From Comamonadaceae bacterium UBA4962 (GTDB taxonomy: Bacteria; Pseudomonadota; Gammaproteobacteria; Burkholderiales; Burkholderiaceae_C), in the NCBI GenBank assembly GCA_002397315.1, contig DHAE01000029.1:145053-209052 (forward strand): DNA of 64,000 bases, given 5' to 3'. A model generated the notes under the pieces. It saw nothing but the letters and a program-made list of their open reading frames with translations, was not told the origin of the DNA and ran no database searches. Both the position numbers and the translations under genes were made by a program. This document shows, piece after piece, positions 20,449 through 28,092 of the stretch. The first letter of the stretch is position 1, and the number at the start of each line of letters is the position of its first letter.

Positions 20449-22038
20449 ATGCACATGGAAAATTTCGCCCCGATCATGTTCGCGGGGCTGATCGTGATCA
20501 TGCTGATCGGCTTTCCGGTCGCGTTCTCGCTCGCGGCCCTGGGCCTGTTCAGCGGCTTCTTCGCCATCGAGATGGGCTGGTTCCCGGCCAACTTCATGGC
20601 CAACCTGCCGATCAACATGTTCGGCATCCTGTCGAACGACCTGCTGCTGGCCATCCCGTTCTTCACGCTGATGGGCGCGGTGCTCGAGAAATGCGGCCTC
20701 GCTGAGGACATGCTCGACTCCATGGGCCAGCTCTTCGGCCCCGTGCGCGGCGGCCTGGGCTACTCGGTCATCATCGTGGGCTTCATCCTCGGCGCCATCA
20801 CCGGCACCGTGGCCGGCCAGGTGATCGCCATGGCGATGATCTCGCTGCCGGTGATGATGCGCTACAACTACAACATGCGCTACGCCACGGGCGTGCTGGC
20901 CGCCTCGGGCACCATCACCCAGCTCGTGCCGCCCTCGCTGGTGCTGATCGTCATGGCCGACCAGCTCGGCCGCTCGGTGGGCGACATGTACAAGGGCGCC
21001 TGGGGCCCCGCCATCCTGCAGGTGCTGATCTTCGCGGTCTACACCTTCCTGCTGGGCCGCATCCGCCCCGAATATGTGCCCGGCCTGCCCAAGACGGCGC
21101 GCACGCTGCACGGCTGGGCCCTGTGGGGCAAGTGCCTGCGCGGCATCATTCCCTCGGCGATCCTGATCTTCGCGGTGCTGGGCTCCATGGGCGGCCTGCC
21201 CTTCATGGACCACGCCATCGCCACCCCCACCGAGGCGGGCGCCATGGGCGCCGTCGGCTCGCTGATCCTCGCGGCAATCCACAAGCGCCTGACCTGGAAG
21301 CTCATCAAGGAAGCCATGGACGGCACCATGCGCCTCACCGCCATGGTGGTGTTCATCCTGATCGGCTCGCGCGTGTTCTCCCTGGTGTTCCAGGGCGTCG
21401 ACGGCGCGATCTGGATCGAGCACATGCTGAGCGACCTGCCGGGCGGCCAGATCGGCTTCCTGATCGTGGTGAACCTCTTCATCTTCTTCCTGGCGTTCTT
21501 CCTCGACTTCTTCGAGATCGCCTTCATCATCCTGCCGCTGCTGGGCCCCGTCGCGCACAAGCTGGGCATCGACCTCGTCTGGTTCGGCGTGCTGCTGTGC
21601 GTGAACATGCAGACCAGCTTCATGCACCCGCCCTTCGGCTTCGCCCTCTTCTACCTGCGCGGCATCTCGGACACGCTGTTCAAGGAAAAACGCATCGACC
21701 GGCCGGTGAAATCGAGCGACATCTACATGGGCTCCATCCCCTGGGTGGTGATGCAGCTGATCCTCGTGGGCATCGTGATCTTCTTCCCGCAGACCGTGAC
21801 CGTGTTCCTCGACAAGGAAAAGGTGGTCGACCTCGACAAGGTGCAGCTCGACATGCCCGCGGACACTTCGGCCGAACCGTCCATCAACATGGACGACCCC
21901 TTCGGCACCGGCAGCAAGCCCGCGGACGGCGCCTCCGCCGCCCCCGGCGGGGAGCCCGACATGCCGATGCCGGAACCGATGCCCGAGCCGGCGATGCCGG
22001 AACCCGCGCCGGAAGGCGCGGCCAGCACGCCGCAATGA
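20449..22038 (+). CDS. dctM: TRAP transporter large permease (DctM) with C-terminal extension
   Basis: 529 residues, about 12 helices. GQVIAMAMISLPVMMRYNYN and the helix around FFLDFFEIAFIILPL are DctM-type; a conserved block reads MHPPFGFALFYLRG. The usual family length is about 425-440. Here the last helix is followed by about 75 extra residues, acidic and then Met/Pro/Glu-rich (MPMPEPMPEPAMPEPAPEG). The same kind of tail is not part of the transport fold, and its role is unknown. The stop overlaps the next gene by ATGA, so the small downstream protein is probably co-translated. Confidence 0.92.
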   Translation: MHMENFAPIMFAGLIVIMLIGFPVAFSLAALGLFSGFFAIEMGWFPANFMANLPINMFGILSNDLLLAIPFFTLMGAVLEKCGLAEDMLDSMGQLFGPVRGGLGYSVIIVGFILGAITGTVAGQVIAMAMISLPVMMRYNYNMRYATGVLAASGTITQLVPPSLVLIVMADQLGRSVGDMYKGAWGPAILQVLIFAVYTFLLGRIRPEYVPGLPKTARTLHGWALWGKCLRGIIPSAILIFAVLGSMGGLPFMDHAIATPTEAGAMGAVGSLILAAIHKRLTWKLIKEAMDGTMRLTAMVVFILIGSRVFSLVFQGVDGAIWIEHMLSDLPGGQIGFLIVVNLFIFFLAFFLDFFEIAFIILPLLGPVAHKLGIDLVWFGVLLCVNMQTSFMHPPFGFALFYLRGISDTLFKEKRIDRPVKSSDIYMGSIPWVVMQLILVGIVIFFPQTVTVFLDKEKVVDLDKVQLDMPADTSAEPSINMDDPFGTGSKPADGASAAPGGEPDMPMPEPMPEPAMPEPAPEGAASTPQ

Positions 22039-22553
22039 CGGAGCATGGACTGCCCCCGCCCGGCGACGGCGGGGCCGCCATCGGCATCGAAAGCGCCGCC
22101 TTCCCGCCCCTGGTGCGGCTGCTCGCCGTCGTCATCGTGGGAGGGCTGGCGGCCTTCGCGCTCTGGTCGCTCCCCGCGCTGCGCGGAGCGCAGTGGACCT
22201 TTCCCGCCCTCGCCACCTTCGGCCTCGCGGCCGTGCTGATCGGCTGGGTGGGCTGGTGGATGGTGTTCAGCCGCACGCGCTTTTTTTCCGGCGAGGACGG
22301 CGGCGGCGTGATCGTGCAGACCTGGCTCTGGGACAAGCGGGTGCGCGCGGCGGACGTGGCGAGCTTCAAGATCGTGCACTGGCCGTGGTTCCAGGCCGTC
22401 ATCGCGCCGCGGATCCTGCTGCGGCGCAAGGGCGGCGGGATCACGTGGGTGCATGCGGCGGATGCGGGGTTGCTGGTGGCGTTCGGGGAGAGTGTGGTGA
22501 GGGCGGGGGCTGGGGCCGTGCCCGCGTCTCTGCCCGAGGCACCGGCTCGCTGA
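22035..22553 (+). CDS. Small membrane protein coupled to dctM, function unknown
   Basis: 172 residues, not recognised. Two helices at about 28-50 and 57-78 are followed by a soluble part rich in aromatic and basic residues (VQTWLWDKRVRAADVASFKIV, PRILLRRKGGGITWVHA). That soluble part looks like a membrane-anchored PH-like or beta-sandwich domain. Its ATG overlaps the dctM stop (ATGA), indicating translational coupling with the TRAP permease. It could be an accessory subunit or merely operon company. Its stop lies five bases before the large palindromic element. Confidence 0.65.
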   Translation: MTEHGLPPPGDGGAAIGIESAAFPPLVRLLAVVIVGGLAAFALWSLPALRGAQWTFPALATFGLAAVLIGWVGWWMVFSRTRFFSGEDGGGVIVQTWLWDKRVRAADVASFKIVHWPWFQAVIAPRILLRRKGGGITWVHAADAGLLVAFGESVVRAGAGAVPASLPEAPAR

Positions 22554-22557
22554 GAGG

Positions 22558-23261
22558 TTGCTTTCCGGAGCCGGGACTCGCCCCGGCGGGCGAGGTACTT
22601 TTCTTTGCTTCGCCAAAGAAAAGTACCCAAAAGAAAGGCGACCCTGCTGTCTGCGACCCCGTTCGCCCTGCGGGCGAACGGGGCAACCTGGGGTGCTCGC
22701 GGGCGGGGTGTGCCGTGGAACTCACTGCGCGCTGGCGCGCTCCGTTCAGACAGCCACGGCAGATCAGTTCACGATGCGGGCGTGTCCTTCGGCACGCCCG
22801 CCACCCCGCCCCCTGCGCGCCCCAGGCGCATCCAGAAGGGAGCGACCCGGGCCATCGCTGCGCTCGGCCGAAGACCACCCACGCCCTCCTCCAACTTCTG
22901 GGTGCGCGGTGCAAAGCACTCGCGCACCAAGGGCCGAGCGAAGCAATGGCCCGTCTGCTGCCCCCACCCCTTGTGTCTGCGCCGAGGAGCGCAGGGGGCG
23001 GTGCGCGCAGGCGTGCCGCAGGACACGCCTGCCTCGTGTTCTGACTCGCCGTGGCTGTTTGAACGGAGCGCACGCAGTGCGCGCAGCGAGTTCCACGGCG
23101 GCGCTCCGCCCCCGAGCACCGCAGGCTGCCCCCTTCGCCCCATCGGGGCGAAGGGGGACGCAGACACCAGGGTCGCCTTTTCTTTGCCTACTTTCTTTTG
23201 GCGAAGCAAAAGAAAGTAGGTGCGCCGCCGGGCGCACATCCCGGCCCCGGGAAACAAACCC
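22558..23261. repeat. Giant imperfect palindrome element, copy A (~700 bp)
   Basis: Non-coding element made of two ~310-330 bp arms in inverted orientation. The left arm (22558-22869) and the reverse complement of the right arm (about 22931-23261) align along their whole length. Shared blocks in order are: CCGG.GCCGGGA outer end, a CTTT/AAAG hairpin, GGCGACCCTG.TGTCTGCG, a GTTCGCC or CTTCGCC hairpin, GCCGTGGAACTC, GCTCCGTTCA.ACAGCCACGGC, GGCGTGTCCT.CGGCACGCC and GGGCCAT.GCT.CGCTCGGCC. The apex hairpin pairs GGTGCGCG (22901-22908) with CGCGCACC (22921-22928), with an inner GTGC-AAA-GCAC. Internal hairpins include 22595-22626 (13 bp, loop CTTCGC) and 22657-22683 (12 bp). Short frames inside are not protein-like. 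It lies between convergent genes. Confidence 0.9.
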
Positions 23262-23357
23262 ATCCCGCCCCAACAACAAAAAGGGGCGACCCCAAAGGAC
23301 CGCCCCCCAATCAAAACGCAGCTTCTTCTTATGCCAAAGAAAAGCCCACGCCAGCCA

Positions 23358-24437
23358 TCACAGCTTCTGCGCCTGCATGAACCGATCGAACGTGCCTTCG
23401 GTGAACCGGAACCACGCATTCTCATCCGAGAGGAACTTCGCGTAATCCGTGTACACCTTCTTCCACTCCGGATTGGTGTTGTTCAGATCCGCATAGATCT
23501 GCTGCGCCGACTTGAACGCCGCATTCATCACGTCCTGCGTGAACGGCCGCAGCTTGGTGCCCGAGCCCACGAGCTGCTTGATCGCCACCGGGTTGCGCGC
23601 GTCGTACTTCGCCAGCATCGAGACGTGGGCGTGCGAGGCAGCGGCTTCCACCACGGCCTTGTATTCGGCCGGCAGGCCTTCCCAGGCCTTGGTGTTGATG
23701 TAGAAGTCCAGCTGCGGGCCGCCTTCCCACCAGCCGGGGTAGTAGTAGAACGGCGCGACCTTGTTGAAGCCCAGCTTCTGGTCGTCGTACGGGCCCACCC
23801 ATTCCAGCGCGTCGATCGTGCCCTTTTCCAGCGCGGGGTACAGGTCGGCGCCGGGAATGGATTGGGGGATCACGCCGAAGGGCTCCAGCACCCGGCCCGC
23901 GAACGGGTTGGTGCGGAACTTCAGGCCCTTCAGGTCGGCGACGGACTTGATCTCCTTGCGGAACCAGCCGCCCATCTGCGCACCCGTGTTGCCGCCGGGG
24001 AAGCTGATGATGTTGTACTTGGCGTAGAACTCGCGCATCAGCTTCAGGCCGTTGCCCTCGTACATCCAGGCGTTCATCTGCCGCGCGTTCAGGCCGAAGG
24101 GCACGGCGCAGCCGAGGCAGAACGTCGGGTCCTTGCCGTAGTAGTAGTAGGGCGCCGTGTGCGCCATCTCGACGGACGCGTTCTGCACGCCGTCCACCAC
24201 GCCGAAGGCGGGCATCAGTTCGCCGCCGGCATGCACCGAGATCTGGAACTTGCCGCCGGTCGCTTCGCTGACCTTCTTGGAGAACACTTCCGCCGTGCCG
24301 TAGATGGTGTCCAGCGACTTGGGGAAGCTGGAGGCGAGGCGCCAGCGGATGCTGGCCTGGGCGTGCACAGCGGGGGCTGCGCCGGCCGCCAGAACGCCGG
24401 CGATGCCTGCGTGCTTGAGGATGGAACGACGGTCCAT
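23358..24437 (-). CDS. dctP: TRAP transporter substrate-binding protein (DctP, TakP-like)
   Basis: 359 residues. The signal peptide MDRRSILKHAGIAGVLAAGA-APAVHA has a twin-arginine flavour (DRRSIL), followed by the periplasmic DctP fold. Blocks such as VPFGLNARQMNAWMYEGNG, GLKFRTNPFAGRVLEPFG and IDALEWVGPYDDQKLGF resemble the alpha-keto-acid/lactate-binding branch (TakP). The start ATG at 24437 has GGAGA at a suitable distance. The gene faces dctQM, with the palindromic element between the 3' ends, so the importer is split over two strands. Pairing with dctQM is inferred from proximity; the ligand is inferred from resemblance only. Confidence 0.88.
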   Translation of the reverse strand: MDRRSILKHAGIAGVLAAGAAPAVHAQASIRWRLASSFPKSLDTIYGTAEVFSKKVSEATGGKFQISVHAGGELMPAFGVVDGVQNASVEMAHTAPYYYYGKDPTFCLGCAVPFGLNARQMNAWMYEGNGLKLMREFYAKYNIISFPGGNTGAQMGGWFRKEIKSVADLKGLKFRTNPFAGRVLEPFGVIPQSIPGADLYPALEKGTIDALEWVGPYDDQKLGFNKVAPFYYYPGWWEGGPQLDFYINTKAWEGLPAEYKAVVEAAASHAHVSMLAKYDARNPVAIKQLVGSGTKLRPFTQDVMNAAFKSAQQIYADLNNTNPEWKKVYTDYAKFLSDENAWFRFTEGTFDRFMQAQKL

Positions 24438-24626
24438 GGATGGGTCTCCGGTGATGATTGTTTGCATGCCTGCCGGCGGGCGCATCTGCCCGCCTGCAGG
24501 GCAGGTTTCAGCCGGAAACAATTGTAGGAACGCCCCTGCGCACACTCTTGGGGGTTTTCCCGCGAACACCGGACCGGGGCCGCGCGGATTCAGGCTTCTG
24601 CAAGCCTTTCCGCGCGGGCCCGCCCG

Positions 24627-26495
24627 TCATTCGCCCAGCGGGCCGAAGCGCGCGGTGACGGAGCGCACGATGCCTTCGGCATCGAGGCCCTGCAGCGCGA
24701 GCAGCTTGGCCGGGTCGCCATGTTCGATGAACACGTCCGGCAGGCCGAGCTGCAGCACGGGCTTCTGGATGCCGGCGGCGTTCAGCGCCTCGCACACGGC
24801 GCTGCCGGCGCCGCCCATCACGGCGCCCTCTTCCAGCGTCACGAAGGCGTCGTGCGTGGCGGCGATCTCCAGCAGCAGCGCGGTGTCGAGCGGCTTGGCC
24901 CAGCGCATGTTGGCCACCGTGGCGTCCAGCGTCTCGGCGGCCTGCAGCGCGGGATAGAGCAGCGTGCCGAAGGCCAGGATCGCGATGCGCCGGCCCGTGC
25001 GGCGCACCTCGCCCTTGCCGAAGGGCAGGCCCTCCAGGCCCGGCAGGGGCTCGATGCCCGCGCCGCTGCCGCGCGGGTAGCGCACGGCCACGGGATGGTC
25101 CTGCCCGAAGGCGGTGGAGAGCAGCTGGCGACACTCGCGCTCGTCCGCGGGGCAGGCCATGCTCATGTTCGGAATGCAGCGCACGAACGGGATGTCGTAG
25201 GCCCCCGCGTGCGTCGCGCCATCGGCGCCGACGAGGCCGGCCCGGTCGAGCGCGAACACCACCGGCAGGTTCTGCAGCGCCACGTCGTGGATGAGCTGGT
25301 CGTAGGCGCGCTGCAGGAAGGTGGAGTAGATCGCCACCACCGGCTTCACGCCCTCGCAGGCCATGCCCGCGGCGAAGGTCACGGCATGCTGCTCGGCGAT
25401 GCCCACGTCGTAGTAGCGGCCGGGGAAGCGCTTCTCGAACTCCACCATGCCCGAGCCTTCGCGCATCGCGGGCGTGATGCCGACGAGCCGTTCGTCCTGC
25501 GCGGCCATGTCGCAGAGCCACTGGCCGAACACCTGCGTGAAGGTCTGCTTGGGCGGCGTGGCCGGCTTGGTCAGGCCCACGGTCGGATCGAACTTGCCCG
25601 GGCCGTGGTAGGCCACGGGATCGGCCTCGGCCAGCTTGTAGCCCTGGCCCTTTTTCGTGACCACGTGCAGGAACTGCGGGCCCTTCAGGCCCTTGATGTT
25701 CTCCAGCGTGGGAATGAGCGAATCGAGGTCGTGCCCGTCGATCGGGCCGATGTAGTTGAAGCCGAACTTCTCGAACAGCGTGGCCGGCACCACCATGCCC
25801 TTGGCCTGCTGCTCGAAGCGCTTGGCCAGCTCCAGCAGCGGCGGCACGGGCCCGAGCACCGTCTTGCCGACGTTCTTCGCGGCGGCATAGAACTGCCCGC
25901 TCATGAGCTGCGCCAGGTAGCGGTTCAGCGCGCCCACGGGCGGGCTGATGCTCATGTCGTTGTCGTTCAGGATGACGAGCAGGTTGGCGTCGGCCACGCC
26001 GGCGTTGTTCAGCGCCTCGAAGGCCATGCCGGCCGTCATCGCGCCGTCGCCGATGATGGCCACGGCCCGGCGGTCCTCGCCGCGCTGGCGGGCCGCCATG
26101 GCCATGCCGAGCGCGGCCGAGATGCTGGTGCTGGAGTGCGCGGTGCCGAAGGTGTCGTATTCGCTCTCGGTGCGCTGCGGGAAGCCCGAGAGGCCGCCCA
26201 GTTGGCGCAGCGAGGGCATGCGGTCGCGGCGGCCTGTGAGGATCTTGTGCGGGTAGGTCTGGTGGCCCACGTCCCACACGAGGCGGTCGCGCGGGGTGTC
26301 GAACACCGCGTGCAGCGCCACGGTGAGTTCCACGGTGCCCAGGTTGGAGCTGAGGTGCCCCCCCGTCTTCGAGACGCTGTCGAGCACGAACGCGCGCAGC
26401 TCCGTGGCCAGTTCTTTGAGCTGGGCGCGCGACATCCGGCGCAGGTCGGCCGGATCGTTCACGGTCTGCAGGAGGGGAAAGGAGTTCGTGGACAT
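24627..26495 (-). CDS. dxs: 1-deoxy-D-xylulose-5-phosphate synthase
   Basis: 622 residues; condenses pyruvate and glyceraldehyde-3-phosphate, the first step of the MEP isoprenoid pathway. The thiamine-diphosphate site is visible: GGHLSSNLG near residue 46, GDGAMTAGMAFEALNNAG at 149-166, and the mid-domain GIAEQHAVTFAAGMA. The C-terminal transketolase domain contains GAVMGGAGSAV. The length is that of typical DXS. The ATG at 26495 begins the protein-like part; a longer in-frame start at 26594 adds low-complexity residues and is not favoured. It follows ispA by 165 bases in the xseB-ispA-dxs operon. Confidence 0.97.
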   Translation of the reverse strand: MSTNSFPLLQTVNDPADLRRMSRAQLKELATELRAFVLDSVSKTGGHLSSNLGTVELTVALHAVFDTPRDRLVWDVGHQTYPHKILTGRRDRMPSLRQLGGLSGFPQRTESEYDTFGTAHSSTSISAALGMAMAARQRGEDRRAVAIIGDGAMTAGMAFEALNNAGVADANLLVILNDNDMSISPPVGALNRYLAQLMSGQFYAAAKNVGKTVLGPVPPLLELAKRFEQQAKGMVVPATLFEKFGFNYIGPIDGHDLDSLIPTLENIKGLKGPQFLHVVTKKGQGYKLAEADPVAYHGPGKFDPTVGLTKPATPPKQTFTQVFGQWLCDMAAQDERLVGITPAMREGSGMVEFEKRFPGRYYDVGIAEQHAVTFAAGMACEGVKPVVAIYSTFLQRAYDQLIHDVALQNLPVVFALDRAGLVGADGATHAGAYDIPFVRCIPNMSMACPADERECRQLLSTAFGQDHPVAVRYPRGSGAGIEPLPGLEGLPFGKGEVRRTGRRIAILAFGTLLYPALQAAETLDATVANMRWAKPLDTALLLEIAATHDAFVTLEEGAVMGGAGSAVCEALNAAGIQKPVLQLGLPDVFIEHGDPAKLLALQGLDAEGIVRSVTARFGPLGE

Positions 26496-26660
26496 ATTGC
26501 TCTTGGTTGGAAGGGGCCGGCACCCGTCATGCCGGTCGCAGGGGAAGGCCCCGGACACGCCGGCATCCCGGCACCGGCCGCGGGCCTCCGTCACGGTGCC
26601 CGTGCGGGACGGCGCGCGGCATCGGAACGGCCAGCATGCGGCGGGGTCCGGCCGACAGTA

Positions 26661-27581
26661 TCAGCGGGACCGGTCGATCACCATGTCGGCCAGCGCCGCC
26701 AGCGGCCGCGTGCGCGACAAGCCGCTCGCCGCCAGCGCGGCATGGGCCTCGTCGCGCAGCGTGGCGGCATAGGCGCGTGCACGGTCCAGACCCAGCAGCG
26801 ATACGTAGGTGGGCTTGTCGCTCGCGGCGTCCTTGCCGGCGGTCTTGCCGAGCGTGGCGGAATCGGCCACCACGTCCAGCACGTCGTCCACCACCTGGAA
26901 GGCGAGCCCCAGGGCCGCGCCGTAGCGCGACAGGGCCTCCCAGGCGGCGGGAGGCGCCTCGCCGCAGGCCGCGCCCATGAGCACGCTCGCCTGCAGCAAC
27001 GCGCCGGTCTTGAGGCGGTGCATGCGGCGCAGTTCGTCCTCCGAGAGGGCGATGCCGACGCTGGCCAGGTCGATCGCCTGCCCGCCCGCCATGCCGTCGG
27101 CGCCCGCGGCGCGCGCGAGCAGCCGGCACAGCCGGGCCTGCATGGCGTCCGGCACATCGTCGTCGGGCGTGAGGAGCTCGAAGGCCAGTGCCTGCAGCGC
27201 GTCGCCCGCGAGCAGCGCCTGGGCCTGGCCGAACTGCACGTGCACCGTGGGCTTGCCGCGGCGCAGCACGTCGTTGTCCATGCAGGGCATGTCGTCGTGC
27301 ACCAGGGAATAGGCGTGGATCAGCTCCACCGAGCAGCCCGCGCGCAGCGCTGCCCCGGCATGGCCGGACACGGCCTCGGCCGCGGCGAGCACCAGCAGCG
27401 GGCGCAGCCGCTTGCCGGCACCCAGCACCGCGTAGCGCATGGCGTCGCCGAGGCCACCGGGGGCATCGGCGGGCACCCAGGCCTCCAGGGCCGCTTCCAC
27501 GCGCTGCAGCGCTTCGGCGCTCCAGGCGGAGAGATCGAAGCCGGCGTCGCCGGCGGACGGGGTCAGCGTGGCGGTGCCCAT
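26661..27581 (-). CDS. ispA: Farnesyl/geranyl diphosphate synthase
   Basis: 306 residues; prenyl chain elongation from IPP and DMAPP. The first aspartate-rich motif DDMPCMDND (96-104) and the second in FQVVDDVLDV are intact, as are GAGKRLRPLL and GGQAIDLA. The DDxxxxD form and length match the E. coli IspA group. The ATG at 27581 overlaps the xseB stop as TGATG, so translation is coupled; an in-frame GTG at 27596 is an alternative. dxs follows, giving coordinated supply and use of C5 units. Confidence 0.96.
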   Translation of the reverse strand: MGTATLTPSAGDAGFDLSAWSAEALQRVEAALEAWVPADAPGGLGDAMRYAVLGAGKRLRPLLVLAAAEAVSGHAGAALRAGCSVELIHAYSLVHDDMPCMDNDVLRRGKPTVHVQFGQAQALLAGDALQALAFELLTPDDDVPDAMQARLCRLLARAAGADGMAGGQAIDLASVGIALSEDELRRMHRLKTGALLQASVLMGAACGEAPPAAWEALSRYGAALGLAFQVVDDVLDVVADSATLGKTAGKDAASDKPTYVSLLGLDRARAYAATLRDEAHAALAASGLSRTRPLAALADMVIDRSR

Positions 27582-27829
27582 CAGTCTTGCGTCCACGGTT
27601 GCAGCGTGCCGTTCTCCAGCACCTTGATCTGGTCCTGCACGGCCTCCAGGCGGCCGCGGCAGAACGCCAGCAGTTCCGCCCCGCGCTGGTAGCCGGCGAG
27701 CATCTGTTCGAGCGGCATCTGGCCCGACTCGATGCGGCCCACCAGCTGTTCCAGCTCCTCCAGCGCGGCTTCGTAGCTCGCGGGCTCGGGGGAGGCAGGG
27801 GCGGTGGCGGTAGGGGAAGCCTTGGGCAT
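27581..27829 (-). CDS. xseB: Exodeoxyribonuclease VII small subunit
   Basis: 82 residues from the ATG at 27829, close to the ~80 of E. coli. The family core SYEAALEELEQLVGRIESGQ-MPLEQMLAGYQRGAELLAFC is a predicted helical pair that binds the large subunit XseA. A longer start at 27871 would add 14 basic residues; neither start has a strong ribosome site. The position before ispA-dxs is the conserved order in many proteobacteria. The xseA gene is not in the window. Confidence 0.92.
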   Translation of the reverse strand: MPKASPTATAPASPEPASYEAALEELEQLVGRIESGQMPLEQMLAGYQRGAELLAFCRGRLEAVQDQIKVLENGTLQPWTQD

Positions 27830-27974
27830 GGCAGGAGCGCCGCGCCGGGGGGCGCGGATAAAACGGGCCATTTTAGGCGCATGCGGGTGCCGCCCGCAGG
27901 CCGCCGGGGCACGTCACACGCTCGCCACGGAAACGCAATACACGCACGGGGGGTCCGGAAATAACCCCATTGGC

Positions 27975-27980
27975 TACAAT
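27975..27980 (+). promoter_or_regulatory. -10-like TACAAT ahead of the Rieske oxygenase leader
   Basis: TACAAT in a locally AT-richer stretch on the plus strand, about 15 bases before the leader hairpin. No good -35 hexamer is seen 17 bases upstream, so this is a weak promoter call that would need an activator. Confidence 0.3.
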
Positions 27981-27995
27981 CCCATTTCTTCGTCG

Positions 27996-28035
27996 AACCG
28001 GCTGTGGGTACTTTGCTCGGCCGGTTTCGTTTTTT
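27996..28035 (+). terminator. Leader terminator or attenuator before the Rieske oxygenase gene
   Basis: AACCGGC (27996-28002) pairs with GCCGGTT (28020-28026), extendable by a CGA/TCG pairing with one bulge, and six T residues follow at 28030-28035. It reads as an intrinsic terminator on the plus strand. The nearest gene upstream points the other way, so it can only act on a transcript that starts in this intergenic region. That makes it a leader attenuator or the end of a very short RNA. The oxygenase ATG lies 57 bases past the T-run. Confidence 0.6.
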
Positions 28036-28092
28036 CCAAGTCCCGTGCGCACGCGCACCCTCCCTGTGGGGAGTCTTTAGGTCAGGTCACCC

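Noticed and set aside
22558..23445. Several open frames of 100-300 codons inside and around the palindromes on both strands
   Set aside because: They change between copies by frameshifting differences, are rich in Arg/Pro/Ser/Gly, and the conserved unit is the DNA/RNA fold rather than any frame.
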